In this document: positions 33,354-43,008 of the stretch, one piece after another
Layout: every line of letters starts with the position of its first letter
Numbering within the stretch: position 1 is the stretch's first letter
Source: Leptodontidium sp. MPI-SDFR-AT-0119
Taxonomy: Eukaryota; Ascomycota; Leotiomycetes; Helotiales; Leptodontidiaceae
Assembly (NCBI GenBank): GCA_020726505.1
Contig: JAHLEZ010000034.1
Span: 186,001 to 250,000, forward strand
Direction: 5' to 3'
DNA: 64,000 nucleotides
Translations under genes and position numbers: made by a program
Notes under the pieces: model-generated
What the model was told of the DNA's origin: nothing
Databases searched by the model: none
The model's input: the letters and a program-made list of their open reading frames with translations, nothing else

Positions 33354-34642
33354 TCAAGCTGCTTGAGATGCATCGAAGCTAGCGAATAAGCCGTCAAATT
33401 GCGTGTGCCTCTTGTGAGCGTACTTGAAGTCTGCATACTTTGTAGTGTCCCCAGAAGCATATCCCTCGTAGATATCTACAAAACTTCGTGACACAACTGG
33501 GAGGTCTGGGTGAGTTGTCCATCGAACTGGAATCCGCTCGAGCGTCCCCTTCTCCCAGTCTTCGATGTCGATATTGACGTCTGCCATAGAGCTGATTTGT
33601 AGCATGACACTGTTGGTCGCTGTGAGGCGAATCTCTCCCTTCTCGCACACGATTGACCATACCAAGGCTGGCTCTCCAGAAAATTGCGGTGCTCGTTGAT
33701 GTCTCATATGCAGAATGGCGCCCTTGGAAGTGTGTTCGTTTGCTGGTAATGTTCCGGTGATATATATGAGATCTGGCACATCGGACTCGACTGTTTTGAT
33801 AGTCCTTCCCGTGAAAGAATCCCGCACTTTTAATTTAGGTCGCTGAAGCTGCAGATGTGATTGAAGAGTCTGGAAGTCACCCAAGGTGTGTTGGACCCAG
33901 TCAAACACTTAGCAGAAAAGCAAAATGTTATCCTCTGTACCATTGCAAGAAAACCCTCAGGGAAAGAAACAACTTACTGTGGCCAAATCCGATAGTGATA
34001 AGATTTCCACCAACCTTTCGATCCCCAAAATAATCTAGGCCTAGGGACAGCGAACCACGGTCGTTGGTCCATCCGGCCGCACGAAACTCACTGCTCTGAA
34101 CTTTTCCAAGTCTCCCACTGGTGATCAGCTCTTTGAGCTTAATAGTCGAAGGCACATACCAGCCCTTTGGGAAAATAAATCAGCTTTGTGTGAGGGGGTC
34201 ACTTGAGGCCTGCGAGGTCGATAGATGCACACACCTGTAGTCCAACTATAGTCCGACCGCATGCCTTTTCAGCTGCCTTCAACAACTCATCTGTCCGAAC
34301 GGCATTTTCAGCCAGCGGCCATTCGATGAAAACATCCTTTCCAGCCTTGACACTCGGCATGCTCGTCTCATAGTGCTTGTCTACCCGCGTCGCGCAAACG
34401 ACCAATTGCACGTCGGGATCAGCTGCCAGGTCTTCTGGTGACCCATACGCTCGCGTCGCTGGAGGCAGATGGAAGACCTTGATTGATTTCTCTGCGGCTG
34501 CCACGGATGAATTGCAAAGCGCGAATATTTGGAACCGTTCTCTTCCTCTCGGTGAAAGGAGATACGGCAGGTGCGCACGTTGAGCCCAGTCAGTAGTCGC
34601 GTTCGCGGAGAGTCCGATTATGGCAACACGAATGGGTGTCAT
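33354..34642 (-). CDS. GAL80-like Gfo/Idh/MocA oxidoreductase
   Basis: Three exons (34235-34642, 33978-34164, 33354-33907), with two 70-nt introns, give 382 residues from ATG 34642. The N-terminal half is an NAD(P)-binding Rossmann domain (IRVAIIGLSANATTDWA, then VVCATRVDKHY). The C-terminal half has the alpha/beta substrate domain (GRLGKVQSSEF, DRKVGGNLITIGFGH). The fungal branch with GLSAxA and FIEWPLAEN is the one that includes the GAL80 regulator and many dehydrogenase-like proteins. The usual catalytic EKP motif is EWP here (Glu107-Trp108-Pro109), so the canonical lysine is absent and a classical dehydrogenase reaction is uncertain. It lies between two inverted MITE copies, next to a methyltransferase transcribed the other way. 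It could be a tailoring enzyme or a sugar/ligand sensor. Confidence 0.85.
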
Positions 34643-35228
34643 GATGAAATGAGACTTGAGAACGAGGAACCAGCGAGCGGTCGCATATAGTTTGAGGAGA
34701 GTAGCTTATGGATGATGTCCGAATTTGATGAATTTGATGAGCATTCGAGTATACTACCTCACGGTCGCAAGATTACAAGTTATGGTAAGAATGCAAAGCG
34801 GAGGGAGAGAGGTGGAACATCTTCCAAGATATAATGTCTCATAAATCAGGCCATAGCTGAAATAATCAAACAACCACACAGTGCTAAGTTAGGAAGGCAA
34901 CACGCTGTACTCCATCAGGACTAGCTAGAATTTTGCTGCTCGCACTAGTCTCAGGACCCTTCCCCTCTAATGATATATTGCAGAGACAGTAAGTTTTAGC
35001 GCTGCGTGGCTATCGAAACCTGCATTTCCCCGCACCTCATATTGTGGACCCACTGAGCCCCCCCCCCCCTAGTGCGCAAAGATAAGAGCAAGGAGCTTAC
35101 AAAGACATCTCTTTGCAAAAGACGACGCTCTGCTTCACTGAGCTTAAATCGAAGATCGTCTCACCAAAGTCTTTCTCGAAGAAGATTCTTCAATTCAGCC
35201 TCGCAAGTTCATTTCCCCAACAACGACG
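34643..35228. promoter_or_regulatory. divergent promoter between oxidoreductase and methyltransferase
   Basis: The 586-bp space separates two divergently transcribed cluster genes and must hold both promoters. A run of 11 C lies near 35058 and a direct repeat of GATGAATTTGATGA-type words near 34725. No zinc-cluster (CGG...CCG) site stood out by eye. Confidence 0.45.
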
Positions 35229-36296
35229 ATGTCTACCTCAACCATGACCCCTTCGCCAACTCAAGCTTTACCTACGGTATCCGACGTCAAGAATGGCGTT
35301 GGTGCATACCCCCTTGCACGGGATTTTGTTGATTTCAATAGGTTTGAACCCGATGTTCCGATTCGATTGTTGTTTAAGTATACTAACTATCAAATAGACT
35401 GAATCTTCAACATCATATTTGGAAAGATATCTTTGGTTACAGTCTTAGTCCTAAGATCCCTCGCAACGAAAAGTTTCTGAAGATCGCTGATGTGGCAACT
35501 GGCACAGGGTATGATTGTCGACCTTCCAAAACAATAAGCGGCGTTTGGTTGACAATACAAGTATCTGGCTTTTAGATATTCACTCTCAGCTTCCTTCATC
35601 CACAACAACAGAGCTTGTGGGTTTCGATACAGATGCTACACAAGTTGGACATAAAGCGTGGCTTCCAGAAAACCTTTCAGTCAGGCAATGGAGTGTATTC
35701 GATGAGGTACCAAAAGATCTAGAGGGAACCTTTGACATTGTCAATGTGCGTCTCATCGTGTTCGTTATTGAAGAAGACCCTGTTCCTGTACTGCGCAACC
35801 TACTCAAGCTACTAAGTAAGATACTGAACTTCATTCAAGGTGGAAGTTTCTATTTTTCCTCGCTGACTTGTATCTTTCACGCTCAGAGCCCGGTGGTCAC
35901 CTACAATGGTGCGAGATCGATCTTGAATCCCAGCATATTGAAACAATCTCCCCCGACCTGCCAACCGACTGTCTTGAAGCAGTTCAGAACATGACACTCT
36001 TGAAGGATACCCGCCTTCTGCCTCTATGGGTCAGAAATCTGGAACGAACTTTCAATGAGGAAGGTCTCCTAAACGTGCACGCCGATTGGCAGACAGGTTC
36101 ACGTCACGCTGCCATGTCTATGCATTGGTGCAATATTCCAATTCCTATGATGATCAGTGATAAGATCAGAACAATCAATCCTCAGAAAGCAAAGGAAATT
36201 GATGCTCTGATTGAGGGCTGTGTTATCGAGTCTGGAAGAGGGGCAATGTGGGCACACAACAGAGTGATTGTTACCGGACGAAAGCCGAGTGTTTAA
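35229..36296 (+). CDS. SAM-dependent methyltransferase
   Basis: Four exons (35229-35341, 35398-35508, 35562-35815, 35887-36296) join in phase through introns of 56, 53 and 71 nt and give 295 residues. Class I methyltransferase motif I is IADVATGTGIWLLDI (about residues 67-81). An acidic residue of motif II follows in VGFDTDA, then FDIVNVRL as motif III, and LLKPGGHLQWCE as the post-motif strand. This layout is that of the LaeA-like/UMTA group common in fungal clusters. It is shorter than LaeA and lacks a long N-terminus, so a small-molecule O- or N-methyltransferase is more likely than a global regulator. It would act on a hydroxyl or amine made by the cluster P450s or MIO enzyme. It is cytosolic, as no targeting signal is visible. 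Confidence 0.85.
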
Positions 36297-36934
36297 AGGT
36301 TGAGCCAACTGGACATCGAGGTCACTCTTGAGAAGTGAGCTCTTTCAGGTCAAAGCATGTCAATAACTAAGTTGCTCATTCAAACTTCCACAATGACATT
36401 TTGTTCTTCCCGATACTGGAAACACGTGCCCATCATTCGTGAATACAAATAACAAATGCATATGTATCTCGGTGTTAAGCATTTAATCACAGTAGACGAA
36501 AGAGTCTCAAGAGACCATATCGACAGAAAACAACCCCAAGTTTAGTCCTACAAGCGAAACTGTCCTCATCCTTTATCTCAGCTTGAGCTTCGTAAACGGG
36601 ATACTATGGTGACAGATATCCATAGCCTACAGTAATCGAGAAGGCGCATTTGAGATCTCTCAAATGGCGATGCAACAAGTCGTGCCTCGGAAAGGTTCCA
36701 TAGCTTGACTTACAAGAACATGTGGAGCTTCCAAGCGAGTCTAGACCGTAGTGATCGCGATCGAGTGCTCTTGCGAAGTAAGCCAGCCTTTGCTGCCCAC
36801 TCTCTACGATGGACCCCAGTCTTCCGTTATGTCTGGCAACTGGACATGCGGAGACATCCATAGAATTCCGATATTTCCACGGAGCTCCGAGGCGCTTACA
36901 TTCCGTGTGGAGTTGGCGAATGGGATACAGGATA
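36297..36934. other. intergenic, no gene seen
   Basis: 3' flank of the methyltransferase up to MITE copy B. Confidence 0.4.
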
Positions 36935-37075
36935 CAGTAAGATGCCATAAGTATTCGCAGCACCCCTTGTACCCAGCGGCCAATAACATGTATTAGATGA
37001 CTGAACGAGTAATATCACTGACCAAGAAAAGTGGGTTTTACAAAGGGGGGTACGAATACTTTTGGCACCCTACTG
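36935..37075 (-). mobile_element. MITE copy B (141 bp, Tc1/mariner type)
   Basis: The element is flanked by TA on both sides (36933-36934 and 37076-37077) and ends in inverted CAGTAAGATGCCATAAGTAT and CAGTAGGGTGCCAAAAGTAT. It is the inverted counterpart of 32575-32713. Its length, TA duplication and lack of coding capacity fit a Tc1/mariner-derived MITE. Confidence 0.85.
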
Positions 37076-37077
37076 TA

Positions 37078-37804
37078 TACTGCGGGACGGGTCGCCGGCT
37101 CGTCACGCTACCAGCTCACCCCTACCGGAAAATATCCCCCCTTCTCCCCCTACAGCCCCTCCTCGGCGCTTTCGTATGCTTATTCGAGTGATACCCGAAT
37201 GGTACATTACTCGTATGGTAGCCCGCTTGGCATGGATAGGAACCGGTGGGGTAATGTACGAAGGTGGGGTTGAGGACTGCACCGTTGTACTTCCGTACGG
37301 TGACAGGAATAACCTTAAGTCCGTAGGTAGTCATTGTGGCTCTGTGCCACTCTGCTGCAGAATGCCGCTGCTCCCACTTTTCAATTAGAACATGACATCC
37401 AATATGCACGCCAAGTACGCCCCATGCTCACTCGGAGTTTGTCGAGTGAAGCAATAAGGAGCCAAGCATGTAATCCCGAATTGGAAGTCTGCTATTCTAG
37501 AGACTGGCTATCAATACACGAGCGTGTGAAGATCAAATGAGTAAGCAGAAAATCGACACCTGCCTGAAAAGGAACTACGGGGTCAACAGATCCGGGATCA
37601 TCGAACTTCGCCAGGAGGCAATGCTAAGCGTATTTTACACTCCTGCCAACAGATTTAGGGTTAACTGGTGCCCCCTTGAATTCAAAGAAGGCATAACAGA
37701 GAATTTCAAGCCTACCCCTCGCTTGCCTGCCAAACACAACTAGACACATAACAGCCCTCACAGCATCTCCAGCTGTGGAAGACATACCAATTATCCATCG
37801 CACT
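37078..37804. other. 5' region of the second P450, no gene seen
   Basis: Contains small inverted words around 37200-37260 (GTACATTAC / GTAATGTAC). Frames at 37031-37409 start in the MITE and look fortuitous. Confidence 0.4.
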
Positions 37805-39570
37805 ATGTCATGTCAATTTTATTTGGCTGGTGATTTGCCCGGGAGGCACATTTCTGTCTCTATTCCACCCTCGATAAAGACTCTCAAGCAAAGGGTGGCT
37901 CAAGAATTTGCAGTTATCGAACCAAATGGTAGGCCTCAGAACGGTCGGTATTTTCCGTTGAAATGTGAAGGGCTTATTATTTGCTGTAGCATTATCCTTC
38001 GTCGTAGACGGAATTCCTTGTACTGATATGGATTTACTGGGTCAAAGTGGAAAGCCTGTAGAGGTCCTAGTGAACGGAAACGCCGTCGCCAACATTCCTG
38101 GCCCCAGAGGTTTACCACTGATAGGCAGTCATTGCGAGGTGTACCCGGATCACCTTGGTAATCACGAACGACTGTTCCAATCCTATGGGCCCATATTCAA
38201 AACGACCGTCATGGGTCGGACTGTATATCACACCAATGATCCCGAAATCACAGCTCATGTGTTCAAAGAGACCGCCTTTTTCACGAAGGAAATCAACTCA
38301 GCTCACCCGTTGTACGGCGTAAAAAGTCCGCATGCAGGAGTATTTCTGACTGATACTCATACAAACGTATGGAAAGAGGCCCACAAGTTTATGGTTCCTG
38401 CGTTTGGTCCCAGAGCGATCGAAAAATACGGCAAGATTGTGGCTACAATCGTGCGCAAATCCTTTCATGTGTTTGATAAGATGGAAGACGATGGGCTGGC
38501 GTGGAACAGCTTCGAATATACGCTGAAATTGACCTCCCAAATAATGGGGACGCTGGTTGTGGGCGTCGACTTTGGACACCTGGAAAGAGTCGACTCTCCT
38601 ATTCACGACACTGTCGCTGCGATCTTCAGACTGCTGGGTCTGAACAAAAAAGTGACATCTTGGGGAGACTGGTACAGCTGGCTACCTTTCGGTGATCCAA
38701 AGCGCCTGCGCGATACATGGCATGAAGTCGGCTCTCGGGTTGGAAAACATGTTGCTGATGCATCGAAAGGTAGTGGTGACCTACCGTTACAACAAGCGGC
38801 AGTCGAAGCGAAAAATCTCGCAGGTTTGTCACGCTCTCATGATTGGTGGCTATACACTAATCTCGTGATGTTAGACTACCTGCAGCGTGGTACGGATATG
38901 AATGGAAACAAGATGGCAGTAGAGAGTAGTCGACCAGCACTGATTGTGGCCTTGACTGCTGGATTTGTAACTACCAGTGCACTTCTTTCCTGGCTCCTCT
39001 TCGGGTTAGCTACCTACGACGGCTGCCAATCTGAGATATTGCAAGAGTTGATCGAAAACGGCATGACTGAGGAGACCGAAATGACGGGCGAGTTCATTGG
39101 ACGCCTTTCTTTTCTTGACAAGTTTGTCAAAGAGACTCAGAGGCATCATACAACCTCTTTCCAGCCCGCAAGAACCGCGCGAGTGGATCTTATTCTGCCT
39201 AGCGGCCATCGGTTGCCCAAAGGAGCTGTGGTAATCCCCGAGGTTCACCATATTCACCACAACGATCGAATTTGGGAGAATCCAACTCGGTTCGACCCTT
39301 ATAGATGGGACACCGAGCAAGGTGAAATCTCGACATCGAGCTGCCTACATTCCTTTTGCCATGGGCCCAAGAATGTGTATCGCTATGAACTTGGTACTTT
39401 CAGAAGTCAAGATTATTCTAGCACAGCTGGTCTATAGATACGAGTTCGTGCGTTATGGCAACGAGGCGATTGAGTACGATCCAATGTTTCAAACCATCAG
39501 GCCAAGGAATCTCTACATAAAAACAATCAAGCGCACAACGTGGGACAAGCAGCCTAAGAAGGCTTCTTGA
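37805..39570 (+). pseudogene. cytochrome P450 (second), with an apparent 1-base frameshift
   Basis: Exon 1 (37805-37928) and exon 2 (from 37990) are joined by a 61-nt intron. The protein has a soluble N-terminus, then IPGPRGLPLIGS (the proline-rich hinge), an I-helix AGFVTTSALLSW, a K-helix KETQR and RFDPYRW. At about 39321 the frame breaks: DTEQGEIS continues out of frame, while the correct continuation KSRHRAAYIPFAMGPRMC (heme loop, Cys ligand present) lies one base over. GAGCAAGGTG has one G too many. The total coding length is 1705 nt, one base more than a multiple of three. It resembles CYP102/CYP505-type heme domains without a reductase. The position usually holding an acid in the I-helix is Val (GFVTT). 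If the extra G is an assembly error the gene is intact. Confidence 0.8.
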
Positions 39571-40581
39571 TGTCTGGCATTCGGTAGCTTCTGAACCTAA
39601 GTTGTCAGATTACAGCAAAGTTTCAAAAGCTACACTCTGTGTCAAGTATTTGTCGTCGGATAACTTCAGTGATTTTTTTTTTCAATTAATTCTGGGGTGT
39701 CTTTTTGTCTGACCAATGAGAACGTAGCATTAGGCGTATTTGGGAGGAATAAGTGGGACTTTTAGTACTAGTCTTAGCGAGAGTAGAATCCTCAAGAACA
39801 ACCAACGAATACCAAGCAATAGAAGACTAGGTTACCACCGGAACACCTGTCTCTATAGCACTGTATTAATTCTGACTGATACCAACACTGATCAGTGGAC
39901 GCACAGATCAGATCAACAAGTTTACGAAACCCTGCAGTCGACGCCGTCACTGCAGCCTCGAAATTGAAGATCTTCTATCAATCAAAGTGTCACGTGGCCA
40001 TGTGAACCGGATATATCCTAGATATATTAGAATAGCTGCTAAGACCTCAATCTTGGTATTATGCCTTTTTGGCCGCACGGCTCAGGAGCTAAGCTATTCA
40101 GCACACTGACATTCGTGACCCACCAAGGCGATCCTCGAAGAAACCGGAGAAACTGTACACTTAGAGTCGTCAATTTCTGCACCTCGGAGCTCCGTGGAAG
40201 TAAATAGGGGAAACCTTCCAAGTCCGATATGCAAGTACATGGCTCGACATTTTGATCCCGAGCAAGACTAACGTCAGATACGATTAACAGAAGTGACTAG
40301 GCTAGATCTTCTAGTGTGCAGACTTCATTAAAGTCCTTCTAAAGAAGAGGTTCATTTATGGACTAGCGTGAGAAAGTGGACTGTACGGAGACATGCTGAT
40401 TAAGTCTCTGTAAGAACAGCGAGCAAGTCAGCTGCCATGACTGTACAAAGGCAGTTCTCTGGTAACAATCAAAGTCAAATTCGAATGAATACCTAAGTCG
40501 CAATCGCTTTCTATCCAAATAATTCAGAGAGTGAACTATCTCCCCACTATCCCTGCTATTGCTTCAACAAGATCATTCATC
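39571..40581. other. intergenic between the second P450 and the MIO enzyme
   Basis: No gene is supported. It holds the P450 terminator and the promoter of the downstream gene. A T-run lies at 39672-39682. Confidence 0.45.
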
Positions 40582-42390
40582 ATGGTTAACTCAAACTTTT
40601 CCTTTCCCAAGCTTGTTGTGGCTCAGCGAGAACGACTTGACATATCATCAAGCAGTGTCAACGTTGACGCCCACAGTCTCACGGTATCCAATGTCGTGGC
40701 CGTGTCTCGCTACCTGGCTACGGTCAACATCACCAACAAGGCTATTCTGGCAATAGATAAATGTAGCAACATTATCACAAAGAAACTGGAGCAGGGGGAG
40801 GTGATATATGGCGTCAATACCGGGTTTGGTGGAAGTGCAGATCAGAGAACAGATGCAGTCAATGAACTGCAACAGCGGCTGTTCACACTCTTGACAGTGG
40901 GTATCACTAGTTCAGACAGCCCTCCACACCGTGGAGAGCCTCTCCTCTTGGATCAAGCAGCAAGTACGACAATGCCCGAATCATGGGTCCGCGCATCTAT
41001 GTTGGTTCGTCTGAATTCTTTGGCAGCAGGCGCTTCCGGGGTTCGCGTCAAGATTGCGGAACGGCTTGCATCCTTGCTCAATCAAGATATCGTAGCTTTG
41101 GTACCGCTACGTGGGAGCATTTCAGCATCTGGGGATCTGAGTCCACTCTCATACATTGGTGCTGTTCTCCAAGGGAAGAAATATGCGTCAGCCTATTCCG
41201 GCTCTCGAGCAATCACAGGCCAGCGAAGATTGCTGCGTGCTGATGCCGCACTTGCGGAAGCTGGACTTGAGGCATTAGGTGTCGAGGCCAAAGAAGGACT
41301 GGCCCTCGTGAATGGAACTGCAGTTTCCGCCGGTGTTGCAGCACTTGCCGTGTATGAATGCGTCAATCTAGCAATGTTGTCCCAGATCTTGACGGCGATG
41401 AACGTCGAGGCTCTGTGTGGAACGGATGAGAGCTTTGATCCCTTCATCGCGAAACTGCGCCCACATCCAGGTCAGATTGACAGCGCACGCAGCATCTTTG
41501 CTTTCCTGGCGGGCTCTAAGCTCGTGAACAGTGATGAATATCTCGCGCCAGGCACACTTCGTCAAGATCGATATTCTGTCCGTACTGCGAGCCAGTGGAT
41601 TGGTCCTGTCCTGGAGGACTTTATGCTTGCATACGAACAGATCTCGACAGAGCTCAACTCCGTCACAGACAACCCTCTTATCGATAGTGAAACTGGGAAA
41701 GTGTATCACGGAGGCAATTTTCAGGCAAAAGCCATCACGAGCGCTGTCGAGAAGCTCCGGTCTGGATTGCAGTCTTTGGGGAGAATGCTATTCTCACAAT
41801 GCACTGAGATTATTAACCCTGCGACGAACAATGGCTTGCCACCAAACCTGGTAGCTGATGACCCGTCATGCAGCTTTATCTTCAAAGGGACAGATATCAT
41901 GGTCGCTGCACTCACAAGTGAGTTGGGCTTCCTTGCCAATCCTGTTGGGTCGCATGTGCAGACAGCCGAGATGGGCAATCAAGGAATTAATTCCCTCGCC
42001 TTGATCTCGACAAGATATACATTGAAAGCTGTGGATGTTTTTTCACAGTTAGCCTCAGCCCATCTTTTGGCTCTGTGCCAAGCTTTGGACCTGAGAGCGC
42101 GATACTCAGGCACAACGACGGACGGTGTTCCAGACGCTACTCCAATTCTAGGTTCGGCGGCGAGGAAAATGTATACGTTTGTTCGTCAAGGGTTGAAAGT
42201 TCCTTTCGTTACAGAAGCAATAGTAGGAGGAAGCGTGGAGGAGGCGTATGCAGATGTTGCCCCCAGTGTTGGAAAGTATCATACAGTCATTTATGAAGCA
42301 ATCCGCTCTGGCAGACTGTATGATGTTGTTGTAGACTGCGCCAAGTCGGCTCAAGATGGAAAGATCCGAAACGTGGTGGCCAAACTTTAG
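40582..42390 (+). CDS. phenylalanine ammonia-lyase / aminomutase family (MIO) enzyme
   Basis: This intronless 602-residue frame starts at ATG 40582 (the in-frame triplet at 40531 is GTG). It carries the Ala-Ser-Gly triad that cyclises to the MIO electrophile (GSISASGDLSPLSYIG, Ala182-Ser183-Gly184). It also has the catalytic Tyr (IYGVNTGFGGSADQRT, Tyr76), the second Tyr/Arg segment QDRYSVRTASQWIGP, and the NQ-INSL segment MGNQGINSLALI. The family removes ammonia from Phe or Tyr to give cinnamate or coumarate, or shifts the amino group to give beta-amino acids. It is shorter than typical fungal PAL (about 690-750 residues) and longer than histidase, so much of the shielding insert is missing. 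The residues at the Phe/His-Leu specificity switch read Leu103-Leu104. It is probably the entry enzyme of the cluster. Confidence 0.92.
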   Translation: MVNSNFSFPKLVVAQRERLDISSSSVNVDAHSLTVSNVVAVSRYLATVNITNKAILAIDKCSNIITKKLEQGEVIYGVNTGFGGSADQRTDAVNELQQRLFTLLTVGITSSDSPPHRGEPLLLDQAASTTMPESWVRASMLVRLNSLAAGASGVRVKIAERLASLLNQDIVALVPLRGSISASGDLSPLSYIGAVLQGKKYASAYSGSRAITGQRRLLRADAALAEAGLEALGVEAKEGLALVNGTAVSAGVAALAVYECVNLAMLSQILTAMNVEALCGTDESFDPFIAKLRPHPGQIDSARSIFAFLAGSKLVNSDEYLAPGTLRQDRYSVRTASQWIGPVLEDFMLAYEQISTELNSVTDNPLIDSETGKVYHGGNFQAKAITSAVEKLRSGLQSLGRMLFSQCTEIINPATNNGLPPNLVADDPSCSFIFKGTDIMVAALTSELGFLANPVGSHVQTAEMGNQGINSLALISTRYTLKAVDVFSQLASAHLLALCQALDLRARYSGTTTDGVPDATPILGSAARKMYTFVRQGLKVPFVTEAIVGGSVEEAYADVAPSVGKYHTVIYEAIRSGRLYDVVVDCAKSAQDGKIRNVVAKL

Positions 42391-43008
42391 AAATAGACTT
42401 ATCTCTGTAATGGACCGGCGCGCAAACGAAACGAAACCCAAGCGTCCTTCTCTTGATAGATCCAGCAAGGTCAGATAGGGCGTTCTGTAGATAATTAGAT
42501 CAGCTGAAATCAATCATTGCCAAAGTTTAACTGATCTTCCTTGAGAGCGTGTCATTGTCTCCAGTTGCTATCCCTTGTAGGAATGGTCACACAGAAATCG
42601 TCAAGTCGATAGATTCCCCGGAGCCTTCGACAGGAGACAATAGCATGTCAGATCGCCGGGATATCGAGGACGTAGGCTGATGTCAAAGAGGAGAAAATAA
42701 TATATGCACTGGATGTTGAAGTTTCCGCTGATTGAATCCGTCTGTTTGTCTTGTGATGAGCGGATTCCTCCTTCGAGTTGTCGGAGATGAATGGACATCA
42801 CGTCGGAGCTATATGGTCATCACGTGTTTCAGTATCCAGCTCATCTCCGGGAAGAATATATTTACCTCTGTGATTTTGATTTTGATATTCTCCTTGCACT
42901 TCTCCTCTGAAATTCTTTCGTTTCATCGGCACAGAGGTTCTCTGTTGCGCTTCGAAGAGCAACACGCAAGTCGTCAGAGTCACGTGCCGTTGAGATCCTT
43001 TCGTAGAC
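42391..43008. promoter_or_regulatory. intergenic: MIO-enzyme 3' end and transporter promoter
   Basis: No gene is supported. The stretch must hold the promoter of the PDR transporter. CACGTG occurs at 42983-42988 and ATCACGTG just left of it near 42819, both E-box-like. Confidence 0.4.

Noticed and set aside
37031..37409. Frames in and after MITE copy B
   Set aside because: They run out of the transposon end and are fortuitous.
39320..39341. A tiny intron (GTG...CGAG, about 20 nt) to explain the P450 frame break
   Set aside because: It is far below the minimum size of the other introns in this window (45 nt), so a 1-base indel is preferred.
40531..40581. 17-codon N-terminal extension of the MIO enzyme
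   Set aside because: It begins with GTG; the first in-frame ATG is 40582.
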